A stretch of 64,000 nt of DNA, taken from NCBI GenBank assembly GCA_023375785.1, contig SZWC01000521.1:1-64000 (forward strand). Reading direction: 5' to 3'. How positions within the stretch are numbered: position 1 is the first letter of the stretch; every line of letters begins with the position of its first letter. Both the position numbers and the translations under genes were made by a program. Source of the stretch: Penium margaritaceum. Taxonomy: Eukaryota > Streptophyta > Zygnematophyceae > Desmidiales > Peniaceae. The notes below the pieces were generated by a model. It was given only the letters and a program-made list of their open reading frames with translations, ran no database searches and had not been told where the DNA came from. Positions 21,800 to 32,895 of the stretch are shown here, in pieces.

Positions 21800-23640
21800 C
21801 TACCAATCCTCTATCCATGCATCACCCACACCTGTACCGTCCAACGGCACTCCCCAAAGGGACCCATCCGACTCACAGTGGTGACTGCTGGACCCTACCG
21901 CCAAACTCACAGCACAAGAGGCATCTGACGGTCAATGATGAGGATGGCAGATGGATGAACGAGAATCTGAGTGCAACTGATGGGATCGGGATGTGTCTGT
22001 GAGAGGAGAGGAATAGAGCACGATGGAGGCCGATGTGGATGTGGAAAACCACGATGGAGGAGTGTATAACATCGACGGTGATCCAAGGAACAAAGGAACT
22101 AAGGAAGGCGGCGTCCAAGAGGTGCCAGGTAGCGACAACACCGATGATATCATGCCACCGAGGAACAAAAGTGACGCGGAAGACTATGAGACAAAGGGTG
22201 GGTGGTCCCTCGCCCTTGGAACGTGCAATGTGTGTCAGTACAAGAATGCAAAACCTATAGGTGTGAGATCTTCCGTGGTCGTGGGACAGAACCTCGAGTA
22301 CCCGACTCTCAACCAAAGTGGGAGAATCCTACGTGCCCGAGTTCTGAGCGAAGGAATGGTGGTCTCTTGAGACATTGGGACAAGCCCCCATGTGTTCCGG
22401 TCTCGACCAAGTGGGAGAGAAAGAGAGAAAGAAGAGGAGAGAAAGAAGAAAAAAATGCATAAGGAAAACAAAAATGAAAGAAAATAAAGTAAGAAGGATG
22501 ATTAAAGAAGAGGACAAAAGCTGCTAGGGGTGTCGTGGAGAGATGGCAACCGAGTTGGTGGATCCGGGCTGACCCCTCCCCCATTTCTTGTTTGTGTTGG
22601 ACACCAAGGCAAGCCAAGCCAAGCCAAGTCTTGCAACGGGATCATGGTCAACGAACTCGTCGTGTGACAGGTCCCTTGACCATGAGCCCGTCGGCAACGA
22701 CATGCTGAGTCGGCGAGGAGCAGCAGGAAGCTACGATGCAACTTCCTGGTGGATGCGCAAGCTGTTGCTTCTATTGCTGCTGTAGTCGCTGTTGACGCAT
22801 TGCGCTCGCTGCTGCTGTTGCAATCAGCTCATGCCGCGGCGTGCTGCCGTGTGGCTTGCAGCTGCGCACAATACCGAGGCCAAGACTGTTGGTTGCTGCT
22901 ACTGCCGTGATTGCTGCACGTGTTGTAATGGCAGCTACTCCTGCGAGCAGCTGATGTTGGGGCGTGTGGATGCGTGGCTTGTAGCTTCAGGCAATTGTGA
23001 GGCGGTTGTTGTTGCTACTGATGCTTGCTGCTGGCTGCTGAAACTCCTTGATGCCGCTTGGTACTACGGCGTCCTGCAATGCACGCTTAGCTACAAGCAC
23101 CAGCAGCTGCTACTGGTGTTGCTCCAGTGACAGGTGCAAGCTGTGGGCACTACTACTGAGAGCTGCAGCTGGCACTGATGGTGTTGTTGCTAAATTTGAT
23201 GCTGCTATGCTAGAGCCAGCTACGGCTGCCGCTTCGGCTACCCCTTGCAGTTGCGATTACTTTTGCTGTTGCAGCTCATGCTGAGGGCAGTTGCAAGAGA
23301 TGCTGCCCCTGCCACTTTTGTAGGAATGCAACAGGTGCTGCTGTGATGACTACCACCACGACAGCTAGGAGCGGCTGCCGCTGCTGCCGCCAAATGCGGT
23401 AGATCTGCTATAGTGATGGGGCAGATGCCAAGGGTTGCTATTGCCGTAGGTTCTTCTTAAGTTGCTGTCGCTCCTGCTACTACGGATCAAAACTTCACCA
23501 CTTATTTTCTTCGCCGTCAAGATGGCAGACGCAACGAATGAAGCTACCAAGAAATCTTTGCAGCATTCCGCCTCCGGCTCTACCGGAGGACTGCGTGATG
23601 TGAGCCCGCAGCTCAGGGCCTCCACGTTGTCAGGACCTGA
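21800..23640 (-). pseudogene. O1 gag region, low-complexity, fossil
   Basis: This interval lies between the O1 protease and the primer site, where gag belongs. A minus-strand frame begins MEALSCGLTSRS at about 23625. The middle (22735-23440) is a CTG/CAG-type triplet-rich stretch giving Q/A/S-rich minus-strand peptides. Purine-rich sequence covers 22395-22500. No clear capsid or knuckle motif survives, so assignment rests mainly on position. Confidence 0.5.
22735..23440. repeat. CTG/GCT triplet-rich low-complexity tract
   Basis: The plus strand is dominated by TGCTGC, GTTGCT and GCTACT triplets without being a clean microsatellite. It probably reflects a degenerate Q/A-rich coding linker of O1 gag on the minus strand. 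Confidence 0.7.
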
Positions 23641-23734
23641 ACTCCCACCCCAATGGAACCCAGCTCAGCCCAGATGTCTCTATTCCTCCTGCTGCGGGTT
23701 GCATGATTGGGTACACACACGTAGTCTCTCTACT

Positions 23735-23746
23735 GCTCTGATACCA
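23735..23746 (-). other. Primer-binding site of O1 (initiator tRNA-Met 3' end type)
   Basis: The minus strand reads TGGTATCAGAGC directly after the 5' LTR end. This is the standard plant tRNA-Met primer site, unlike the half-tRNA sites of B, C, F and G. Confidence 0.85.
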
Positions 23747-24290
23747 TGAGAGAATGAAAAAACCCACAAAGCAACATTCCGTACGAGTGAGCACATTGCA
23801 TAGAACACAACGTGAATGACGGTGCTAGAAAAGGTGGAAAGACGGCGTAGAAACGCTTAGAAATGTGAGAGTTAGTTGAAAACATTGAGCAAAAGAGAGG
23901 GACATGTCCTCCACTCTCGGTCAGGCCAGCGTACTTGCAAACCACGCACCAGCTGGCCTATGGATAATCCAAGAACGTATCTACCAGCGACCAAACATTG
24001 ACTAGACAGATCGCGGGAACAGTACGAGGCACTCGGGTGGCCAAATGACCAACCGAAAGAAGCAGTGGAAGCAAAAAAAAAGCTCTATAAAACTAAGCTG
24101 ACCAAGGAGGAGAAGTGAGGTTGCCAAGAATGTGTCTCTCAAGAACTGGCCACTGAGAAAATTCTTGTGTGTACATTGGGATGTGTGGGATGATGCTGAG
24201 GCAACCAAATTACCCGTTGAGAGTTGTAGCTTACCTGCATGTAAGTGGCGTCAAGTCTAGAGGTCACCAAGACGGACTCCGGTTGGCTTG
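23747..24290 (-). repeat. 5' LTR of O1
   Basis: About 544 bp, matching 2029-2563 over most of its length. The first dozen or so bases (minus strand) do not match the partner. AAATG follows at 24291-24295, the same five bases that precede 2029. Confidence 0.8.
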
Positions 24291-24295
24291 AAATG

Positions 24296-25306
24296 TTTTG
24301 CAACACTATCCTTAGCAACTCCCTCCTCATTCTCAAAATGTGGAAACTCTAGTGTTTCACTACAAGATGCTGAGTGAACTGAAACAATTTAAAGTGACGG
24401 TTTTCCATCTGAATGATTTGCATTGAGAACTAAGTGAACCTAGATGATAAGTGTTGGATATGTTGATCACAAACCCTACTGCATCATGAGTTCAATGTTT
24501 TGGATTTTGTTGATTATGAAATCAACGATTTAGATGTTACAAGGGGAAACTTTTCTGAGGCGATGACCTGACTAGTCACCAACATATGCAGTGACGATCT
24601 CCACATCGGGGCATGGCACGGGTCTTTTCTGAAAAGGTACCTCAGGAATGTGGCGGCCCACGATGACCATAGGGTTCATCCTCCAGTACATCGCGTCAGC
24701 GCCAAGATTTGACCTGATGTAAAATTCTCACCTTGTATGCCACATGAAGGGCAATGTTTCGACTGGAGATGTTCTTGTTGGAATCTGTGCCAAAAACATG
24801 GAGTGACCTCTGGCCTCATAACACACTTCACTAAAAATGATGCAACTGATTGAGGGAGAATTGATACCTGTTATCAGCAACACCACTATGCGGGAGGCGC
24901 AATCAAACTACATGTACGCTGCTTGACAAGAGAGCTGGCGTGGTGGCATCATGTGCTTGTGTGTATGCTTGTCCCTCTTCATATACTTCTAGACTTTGTC
25001 GGGTGTCATTGTGACTTGGTGATATGGTCGTCCCCAGGTTGGCCTCAGGACCTCATTATGTCGCTAATCTCAGCTGGCTGATTGAACAATGTGGGAGGGG
25101 GAGGGAAGACACGTTCGGGTCACCTAGCGGATGGAACAGCGATGCAAGCAAGACCAAGCTCGCTGCTCGCTCGCTCGTCAACCTCTTTCCCGTCATGCTA
25201 CACCTCGCTCACATGGAAAGTGAGCTTGAAACCTCCACTTACGCACTCCCATGTGTGGCTAGAGTGTGACTTGCCTAACCTCAACTTGTCTCCCGCTCTT
25301 ACCCAT
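24296..25306. other. Unassigned stretch; may include a worn LTR of O2
   Basis: No recognisable gene. Both strands have moderately long open stretches without known motifs. The segment ends at a tRNA-Met-like primer site (25307-25318), so its right part could be the 5' LTR of O2, but no partner LTR is visible in the window. Confidence 0.4.
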
Positions 25307-25318
25307 TCGTATCAGAGC

Positions 25319-26006
25319 ACAGTGGGAAAACTTGCATCAGCTCCAAGGTATAGTGTCCCGCGACATTGTCTTGTGGTCCTAGGAACCCAATCTGCTGCCA
25401 CCTTTGCAAACGCTGCTACTGCCGTCCTTCTTTCTCCAACTGTAGCAACTCCATTGTAGTATACCTGCACAGGACAGCCGCTTGTGCCTAAGGACGTGAG
25501 CGTGAAAGTCGCCTTTTTGCTATCGCCTCTAGCGCAGATCTCACTCTTGTGCACGTCTATTTGGCTCCGAGGCGGACACACACATCTGCTCCACCACATC
25601 ATCTTGCAGCCTGACAGCCATCATCCAAGTGGGCTCGTTTGTGACAACCATTCTTCCAATTTTCATTTCTACCCTAGTGGCTCTCGTCCAAATTCTCAGC
25701 GTGCTTACACCACATGCTCCCGTGGCACGCAACAGTCCCATTGAGCATCTTGCAACTGCCCAACGTCGTGATTCCCCACAGTTTTTCTCTGCCACTCTTG
25801 GCCGGTGCTCTAAGCAGCTCCTTTTGTGCCCCTCTTCTTCAACCACAGGAGCCGAAGGGGATCCTCTTCATCCTCCTCTCACCGCTGGTGGCAGTTGTGG
25901 CCACTCTGGCGCATCACAAGATCCCCGATGCCTACTACATGGAGCGTAGTTTGCCATGCCAGACGTGTCATTGACCTGAGGCTAGTGGTGGCTCTCTCGT
26001 CTCCGA
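25319..26006 (+). pseudogene. O2 5' coding remnant, unassigned
   Basis: Two overlapping frames are open here, encoding S/T/A/P-rich peptides without a known motif. The position just after a primer-like site suggests the gag N-terminus of O2. F interrupts it with the target site TCCGA (26002-26006). Confidence 0.35.
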
Positions 26007-27038
26007 TGTTGGCTCTAGTGGGTGTGGAGGCACCCTCAAGGATGCCTAGCTCTCAGTGATACACGCTACCAGTGCTTGGGCAGCCAATGGACACCAATGG
26101 TGAAGAGTGTGGAGCACAAGGATCACGGATGTGAGTGGGAAGAACTCGTTGCATTCAGTAGATCTGAATCGAAACACGTTTTTGTTACTTAACATAGTGA
26201 GATTACATCAGATCCTTATAGCCTGTGATCTAAGATTTCCAACGCATCCAAGCACGCCCAAAACGAAGCAGTAGAGCCCCTGCTACGGCCGTCGAAGTAA
26301 CCCTTGGTGGAGCCGCCCACATGGCCTTGCACTCTAGGCAACGGGAGGCGTTTCGACGATGACCCGTCGAAGCGCCTTTCCTCGCCCAAAAGTCAAGGAA
26401 AAGTTCATCCTGGTCAAGGAGGTCCTTATGGTTACCTCATTCATGCCCCTGGTGTATTTGGAGNAGTAGATCTGAATCGAAACACGTTTTTGTTACTTAA
26501 TATGATGAGTTTACACCAGATCCTTATAGCCTGTGATCTAAGCTTTCCAACGCATCCAAGCACGCCCAAAACGAAGCAGTAGAGCCCCTGCTACGGCCGT
26601 CGAAGTAACCCTTGGTGGAGCCGCCCACATGGCCTTGCACTCTAGGCAACGGGAGGCGTTTCGACGATGACCCGTCGAAGCGCCTTTCCTCGCCCAAAAG
26701 TCAAGGAAAAGTTCATCCTGGTCAAGGAGGTCCTTATGGTTACCTCATTCATGCCCCTGGTGTTTTTGGAGGCCATTAGGAACGAACTCGGATCCCTGGC
26801 GGTGGAATATCCCGCCACCCATGGCGGGTACCAGATTCCACCCACCCAACACCCGATTTTCGGGCTAGGCTAACTTTCTGAATACTCACTCTAACTGAGC
26901 AATTCAAAGCTCGATCCTGCATGGAAAAATTGAAGGAATCCAAATCTAAAATCAGATCAGGTGCTCAACCACTCCTCAGTGGTCGAACCAGGGAGTAAGA
27001 TCAGCGGCACTCATGGCAAGGGGCACACCATGTCAACG
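26007..27038 (-). repeat. 3' LTR of F, with an assembly duplication
   Basis: It runs from TGTTGGCTCTAG to ATGTCAACG on the plus strand. 26157-26463 and 26465-26771 are near-identical copies around an N at 26464. The minus-strand purine tract GCAAGGGGGACAC abuts it at about 27039-27052. Confidence 0.88.
26464..26464. other. Single-N assembly gap between near-identical 307-bp copies
   Basis: The two copies differ at several positions, consistent with two haplotypes or noisy contig ends. Removing one copy equalises the two F LTRs at 724 bp. Confidence 0.88.
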
Positions 27039-27092
27039 GTGTCCCCCTTGCACCACAGCCTTGATGCCCTGTCCTCGGAACCTGTAGCATTT

Positions 27093-27771
27093 TTAAACTT
27101 CACAGCGTAGTCCAAGCTCCATGTAGCTTGCTTTGTGCCTGTCCTTGGGCTGTGCCTTGGTCATGGCATCGGCGAGCATGCGCTTAGTGCCACTATGCAC
27201 AATAGCCACATCTCCCTTCGCCACCAAGTCCCGCGCATAGTGATGCCGGATCGTGATGTGCTTGGTCCTCCTGTGCAACACCGGGTTCTGGGTCAGGCTA
27301 ATGGCACTCATGTTGTCAACGTTGAGCACCGTCAGCTTCCTTTGCAGCACGCCGATCTCCTTTAACAGCCGACGCAGCCACACCGCCTCCTTTGTGGAGG
27401 CGGTGTGGCTGCGGCTTCCACGAGCGCGATGTACTCCGCTTCGGTGCTGGACAATGCAACACAGTCTTACTTACTGCTTTCCTATGAAACTGCTGCACCA
27501 CCAAGCACAAACACATACCCCGACGTTGATTTTCTATCATCCACATCACCAGCCCAGTCGGCATCAGAGTAGCCAACCAACTCGAGGGAGTCATCACGCG
27601 CTCCCCCTCCAAACACGAGCCGCGACTGTTTTGTCGCCTTGAGATAGTGGAGGATTCGCTCACCGCTTGCCAATGCAGCGGCCCGGGGTCAGCAACATAG
27701 CGGCTCACTTGGCCCTCTGCGAAGGCTAGGTCGCGCCGCGTCGCCACCATGGCATACATGATGCTCCCCAC
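27093..27771 (-). pseudogene. F RNase H, fossil
   Basis: Minus-strand motifs include GYSDADWAGDVDDRKSTSGY (about 27530-27590), the Copia RNase H core, and SIMYAMVATRRDLAFAEGQV upstream. The C-terminal part has VDNMSAISLTQNPVLHRRTK (27250-27320). A perfect 18-bp inverted repeat lies within it (27373-27413). Confidence 0.87.
27373..27413. repeat. Perfect inverted repeat, 18-bp stem and 5-nt loop
   Basis: CGCAGCCACACCGCCTCC at 27373-27390 is exactly mirrored at 27396-27413 around TTTGT. It lies in the F RNase H region. A snap-back copying event during replication or reverse transcription would produce it (inference). Confidence 0.85.
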
Positions 27772-28044
27772 CGCAGACTAGTATGGCACACCTGCCATCT
27801 CCTCCTCCTCGTCCGTGCTCGGGTCCATGCTCGAGCTCAACTCACATGTGGTGGTCATGGTTATGCCGATGGGGTTGCACTCCTCCACGTTGTAGCGGCG
27901 GAGCAAATCTTGCACATACTTTGCCTACCCCATCTCCAGCGTGCGTGCTTTACGGTCCCTCTTGATGGCGACGCCGAGGTAGTTCTCGAGCTCGCCCATG
28001 TCGGTCATTTTGAACCGACCGCCTAGCTACCGCTTCAGGTTCAC

Positions 28045-28720
28045 TTACTCCTCCATGTCCGATGACACGAGGATGAAGTCATCCACGTAGAGGACCACAA
28101 TCTGGTACAACCTCGGCTGCTTTCGCACGTACACGCTGTGATGCGCCTCGCAGCGCTTGAAGCCAAGCTCGGCCATGAAGCCGTCCATTTTCAGGTACCA
28201 CATGAGTGGCGCTTGCTTGAGCTCGTAGAGCACCTTGCGAAGCCGGCACACCTTCCCTGGCGGTGCGTCCACCCCTTCCGACACCTCCATGTAGACCTCC
28301 TTGTCCAGGTTGCCGTTGAGGAATGTGGTTTCTACATCCATTTGGTGGACTTCGTAGTCGCGCGCCGCCGCCACCGAGAGGATGGAGCAAATGGAGGCAA
28401 ACTTCGCCACCAGCGCGAAGGTTTTGTCGAGGTGTTCTCCTTTTTGCTGGGCGTATCCCTTCGCAACCAGCCGCGCCTTGTACCGCTCCACCTTCCCCTC
28501 CTTGGTGAGCTTCTTCTTGAAGATGCACCTGGAGCCGATGATTTTCACGCCCTCCGGCCTATCAATCAGCTGCCAAGTACTGTTCTCTTTGTGGGAGTCG
28601 AGCTCAGATATTATGGCTCCCTCCCACTAAGCTACATCCTTCTGCTGCAACGCCTCCTTGATGGTCTCGGGCTCCTCTTGCGCAAAGAACGCTCGAACAA
28701 ACCCAGTCCAGGTGCCCTAC
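28045..28720 (-). pseudogene. F reverse transcriptase, fossil
   Basis: A 167-residue minus-strand frame (28045-28548) shows ARLVAKGYAQQKGEHLDKTF, the pattern VHQMDVETTFLNGNLDKEVYMEV, and the catalytic LYVDDFILVSSD. These are the fingers and palm of a Copia RT. It runs into the RNase H segment to the left. Confidence 0.9.
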
Positions 28721-28854
28721 GCAACATCGTATCGTTTTGCCGTCCTCCTTGCGCGTCCGCTTCTCTAGGGCTGCTACTGTTGAGGCTGCTGCTGCTGCTG
28801 TCGCTGCTACTACTGTTGCTGCTACCCTCTCATGGCACCACTCGCACCGCTGGC

Positions 28855-29901
28855 CTACTCCCCCTCTCTCGGGGACCGTGGAGATGCAGGCTCACTCCCC
28901 GCCTCCTCGTTCAGCTCCACTGCTGCCAGCGCTTTGGACTCATCGTCCGACGCGGCTGAATGCAAATCAGCCGCTCCAACATCGCCCGGATGGTTCTCGC
29001 CGGCTGGAGCCGATGGGACGTCACCCTCTTTTGCATCCTCCGGCGTCTCCCCCTCGAGGAGTGACAGCCACTCTCCCCACTTGGAGAGACCCGCGTCCTT
29101 GTCTGTCCAACAACTGTCCTCGTAAAACGTGATGTCGTGACTCTTCACGAACTGATGCCTCCACGGGACAAAGAGCCGGTACGCCTTGCTCCCGCTCTCG
29201 TACCCGGCGAAGATGCACCGGCGAATCCGCGGGTCCAGCTTGCCCCGCCCCTCCCGTGCCTGCACAACATCATGTGCAACACAACCAAACGTGCGGAGGT
29301 GTGCCATAGTTGGCTTCGTCCTGCTCCACACTTCTTGTGGCATCTTCCACACCTTGGACTGGGCATCCTTTAGCGGCTTCGTCGGCGTCTGGTTCATGAT
29401 GTACGCCGCTGTCCGTGCCGCCTCGCCCCAGTACCGCTGCACGAGGTCAGCATCGCTCAACATGGACCGGACCATGTTGAGGATGGTGTGGTTTGCCCTC
29501 TCGGCAACGCCGTTTCGCTGCGGAGAGTTTGGCGTAGTTTTCTACCACACGATCCCCTTGCTCTTCCTCCATGCCGAGCAACCCTCGTACTCACCACTGT
29601 TGTCGCTCTGGAACGCCTTCACGTTCAACTCCGTTTGCCGCTCCACAGCTGCCACAAATTCCTGCATGCACGACAAGACATTGCTCTTCCTCTTGATGAT
29701 GTAGAGGTAGAGCCTGCGGCTGTGGTCGTCGACGAAGGTAACAAAGTAGCGCCCCACCAATGGAGGGCTCAAATGGTCCACACACATCCGTGTGCACCAC
29801 CTCCAACTTCGCCGATGCACGCATCCCTTTGCCATGAAACGGCTGCCGTGTCGCCTTGCCGACCACGCACGGCTCGCACACGGCATTCTTGGCTGCGTCA
29901 A
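28855..29901 (-). pseudogene. F integrase and linker, fossil
   Basis: Minus-strand motifs: FVTFVDDHSRRLYLYIIKRK and AFQSDNSGEYEGC in the first part (29542-29901). The frame starting at 29475 then gives MVRSMLSDADLVQRYWGEAA, FGCVAHDVVQ, the GYESGSKAYRLF linker, and an acidic tail. It is similar to the B/D2 integrase. Confidence 0.88.
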
Positions 29902-29909
29902 GGCTCTTG

Positions 29910-31273
29910 ACCTGAAGACGCTGCACCACTTCCTTCTTTGCCATGTCCCTCACAGTTGAGGGAGCGATGTGACATAGACGGCGGTGCCATAGGTCTAGGT
30001 TTCCTTCATCCTTTGTCACGAGGTTGACGGCATTAGTCTTGGCCGTATCGGCAAGAAGTTTGGTGCGAAGAAGGTTCAAGTCCTCCTCCCTCTTGCCACA
30101 CGCAATCACCTCGCCATCCCCCTCCTTCCGGATGATAGCCTCTTTCTTCTTGAAGAGTACCTCGAGCCCCTTGTCGGTGAGGCGGCTCATGGAGAGCAGA
30201 TTTGCCCAAAAGTTGGGCATGTGGAGCACGTCATAGATGGTGCACGGAATGACTTTCCTGTTCACCACCGACTCAATGTAAACATTGCCTTCTCCCGTGG
30301 CCGGCTCCGCTTTTCCATTGGCCACTGTCATGCGCCGCTCCGTGGTGCCGTAGGTGACGAACGCCGCCCGGTTGCATTGTGTGTGGTGGCCTGATCCAGA
30401 GTCGATCACCGAGACTTCCGGATCTTTCAAGTCGGTAGACTTCCTGGCCATCATAGCTTGGGTGTCCTTCTTCCCGCCCTTTCCGGGCTGGTCCGACTTC
30501 TTGTTGGGGCAGTTGCGTGCATAGTGGCCATGTTTTCCACAGTTGTAGCACTCCCCTTTGTTGTCACCTTTCTTGGCGCCCTGCTTGGCACCCTTCCCCT
30601 TCTTGCCTCCCCCTCCACCTTGAGGGTGGACGACATAGGCAGAACTTGATGTTGCCCCACTCTCTCTCCCACCATGCCGCATCCATTCACTGTAGACGTA
30701 CTCAGCCACCTTCGGGTACTTTAGCTCATCGGTGGACCAGCCCCCTATGACGGTGATCAAAAGACTCCAACTGTCCGGCAAGGCCAAGAGGAGGATCATG
30801 GCTTGCAGCTGAGGGTCGACCTTCCATCCGGTGGCTACACACTCAGTAGTATGGGACTCAATCTCCTGTAGGATCGCCCTGATGTCGTCCCCTTCGTTGG
30901 CTCGGAGGGTGACGAGCCTCTTGAAGACGAAGAGTTGGTTAGCAAGGCTAGTGGACTGGTAGATGGTGCACAGTTTCTTCCAAACCTCCGTGGCCTCCGT
31001 GCATCCTTGAATCAGTGCGCGCTATGGTGGAGCTAGCGCTAACACCAACAATGCAAGTGTCTTCTTGTTGCGCTTCTTGTACTTGTCCACTTCCTCGAGC
31101 GTTGCGGTATCCGGAGGCGCGTTCTCTTCACCGTTGATCAGCTCAAGCAGGTCCCTATCATCGAGGTAGACCTCAAACTGCCACCTGCACAAACGGAAGC
31201 CTTTTCCATCAAACTTGGAGACGGCGCCGATGCTTTCTTGCTCGGTCGTTGCCATGGCGTGCGGCGGTAGCAT
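29910..31273 (-). pseudogene. F gag, zinc knuckle, protease and pre-integrase, fossil
   Basis: The N-terminal gag (31022-31273) has FDGKGFRLCRWQFEVYLDDR. The long frame 29591-30799 then gives LPDSWSLLITVIGGW, the knuckle CYNCGKHGHYARNC (about 30510-30555), the protease VIDSGSGHHTQC (about 30370-30410), LLSMSRLTDKGLEVLF, and the pre-integrase DLWHRRLCHIAPSTVRDM. This is the standard Copia order. A light to moderate number of breaks. Confidence 0.9.
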
Positions 31274-31305
31274 GAAAATTGAAGAGTTGGGGTCCTTCTA
31301 GGCAC

Positions 31306-31322
31306 GTGGGCCCATAACCCTT
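31306..31322 (-). other. Half-tRNA-type primer-binding site of F
   Basis: The minus strand reads AAGGGTTATGGGCCCAC just inside the 5' LTR. GGGTTATGGGCCCAC is the exact complement of the plant initiator tRNA-Met anticodon arm (GTGGGCCCATAACCC, from memory of the tRNA). Confidence 0.8.
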
Positions 31323-31820
31323 TGTTGTCTCTAGTGGGTGTAGAGGCACCCTCAAGGATGCCTAGCTCTCAGTGATACACGCTACTAGTGTTTGGGAAGC
31401 CAATGGACACCAATGGTGAAGAGTGTGGAGCACAAGGATCACGGATGTGAGTGGGAAGAACTCGTCCCATTCAGTAGATCTAAATCAAAACACGTTTTTG
31501 TTGCTTAACATAGTGAGATTACATCAAATCCTTATAGCCTTTGATCTAAGATTTCCAACGCATCCAAGCACGCCCAAAACAAAGCTGTAGAGCCCCTACT
31601 ATGGCCGTCGAAGTAACCTTTGGTGGAGCCGTCCACCTGGCCTTGCACTCTAGGCAACGGGAGGCGCTTCGACGATGACCCGTTGAAGCGCCTTCCCTCG
31701 TCCAGAGGTCAAGGAGAAGTTCATCCTGGTCAAGGAGGTCCTTATGGCTACCTCATTCATGCCTCTGGTGCTTTTGGAGGCCATTAGGAACAAACTCGGA
31801 TGCCTGGCGGTGGAATATCC

Positions 31821-32773
31821 TGTTGAAAAATTGCCCCTCCGCATGCCCAAGTGCGGCGCCGGGAGGCGCCGACGAGCCGCCAGAAAGTGGAAACGCCGCT
31901 CCGGCGGATGTGGTGACTTGAAGATTGCTCGGGTCCTAAAACATAGGATTGCCCCTGAAAGTTGACGAGTCGCTGAATCTGGTGGAAGTTGTTTCACCGG
32001 AATTAGACAAGTATCGAGGGAGATATGGCCTTCCAAAGTTGGGGTGTGCGCAGCGACTCTGAGAGCCGGCTGCGACTTGAAATCCGGTCGATAATCGACC
32101 AGACCGAGTAACAAAAATACCATCTGGAGAAAATGCTCCGATAGGACTGCCGAGGCATCCGGTGGATGATCCGCCTGATCAGGTGGATCATCCACCGGAT
32201 CCAGTAGTGCACGTTGTTACTGAGGGACTTAGCCAAAAACCCGGCTCGGCGTCCGAAACTCAGTAGTAGGTTTTGTTACTCGGGGACTTAGTCAAAACTT
32301 TGACTGCAGGTCCACGGACAGGTTTCGAACCTCGTCACACCCCATCACCAAACGCAAACCAAAAGTGGGTAGGGTGCGTGGAAACAGTGCAGGGGACCCC
32401 CACACCATGTGCAATGGGATATGCGCCTTGGGAAAGGCGCTTCGCACGTGAACAAAGGCGCCACGGCAAGTGGCGGCGTCAGGCTTCTATGGTGGGTGAG
32501 ACCTGTGCTTCGGCAAGCATGACTTTGCCTACGCTTGGCCGAATCGCACGCGGTTTGGTGCGTTGGAGAGCTCATGACTAACCCTATAAATGTTGTGATC
32601 ATTTATATGTTAAAAAACTAACGCAAAATGACTGTGTCTAAACTCCTGCTCACATAGCGTGAGGCGACCAGAAAGCTCACGCTCAGTCTCAAATTTGCCC
32701 AAAACAATAGACGTGAAGCACTAGAGATAATCAGACAAACGTCGGACCGCAGCACGTGGATCTCATCCTGACA
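31821..32773 (+). repeat. 5' LTR of G
   Basis: 953 bp, beginning TGTTGAAAAATTGCCCC, with the half-tRNA primer site directly after its CTGACA end. Confidence 0.92.
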
Positions 32774-32895
32774 AAAGGGTTATGGGCCCACAGGTCTGAA
32801 CGCCTCCAACGTTCACGTCTTCCGCAGCGCACGCGATTGTCATCTTGGACGTCGCCGTGAAGTCCTGAGAACTCGTCGGAGTAGCAGCTGCGCAC

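Larger units (their letters stand above)
2029..24290 (-). mobile_element. O1: old Ty1/Copia element on the minus strand, split by elements A and C
   Basis: LTRs lie at 2029-2563 (3' LTR) and 23747-24290 (5' LTR). Immediately inside the 5' LTR the minus strand reads TGGTATCAGAGC, the tRNA-Met primer site. Inside the 3' LTR the minus strand has the purine tract ATGGGGAGA. Minus-strand remains appear in Copia order from right to left: gag, protease, GAG-pre-integrase, integrase, linker, RT and RNase H. AAATG occurs at 2024-2028 and 24291-24295 and may be the target duplication. The LTRs differ at about 14%, making O1 the oldest layer here. It is badly broken, well over ten breaks, and is interrupted by A (3226-13622) and C (14406-19901). 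Confidence 0.85.
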
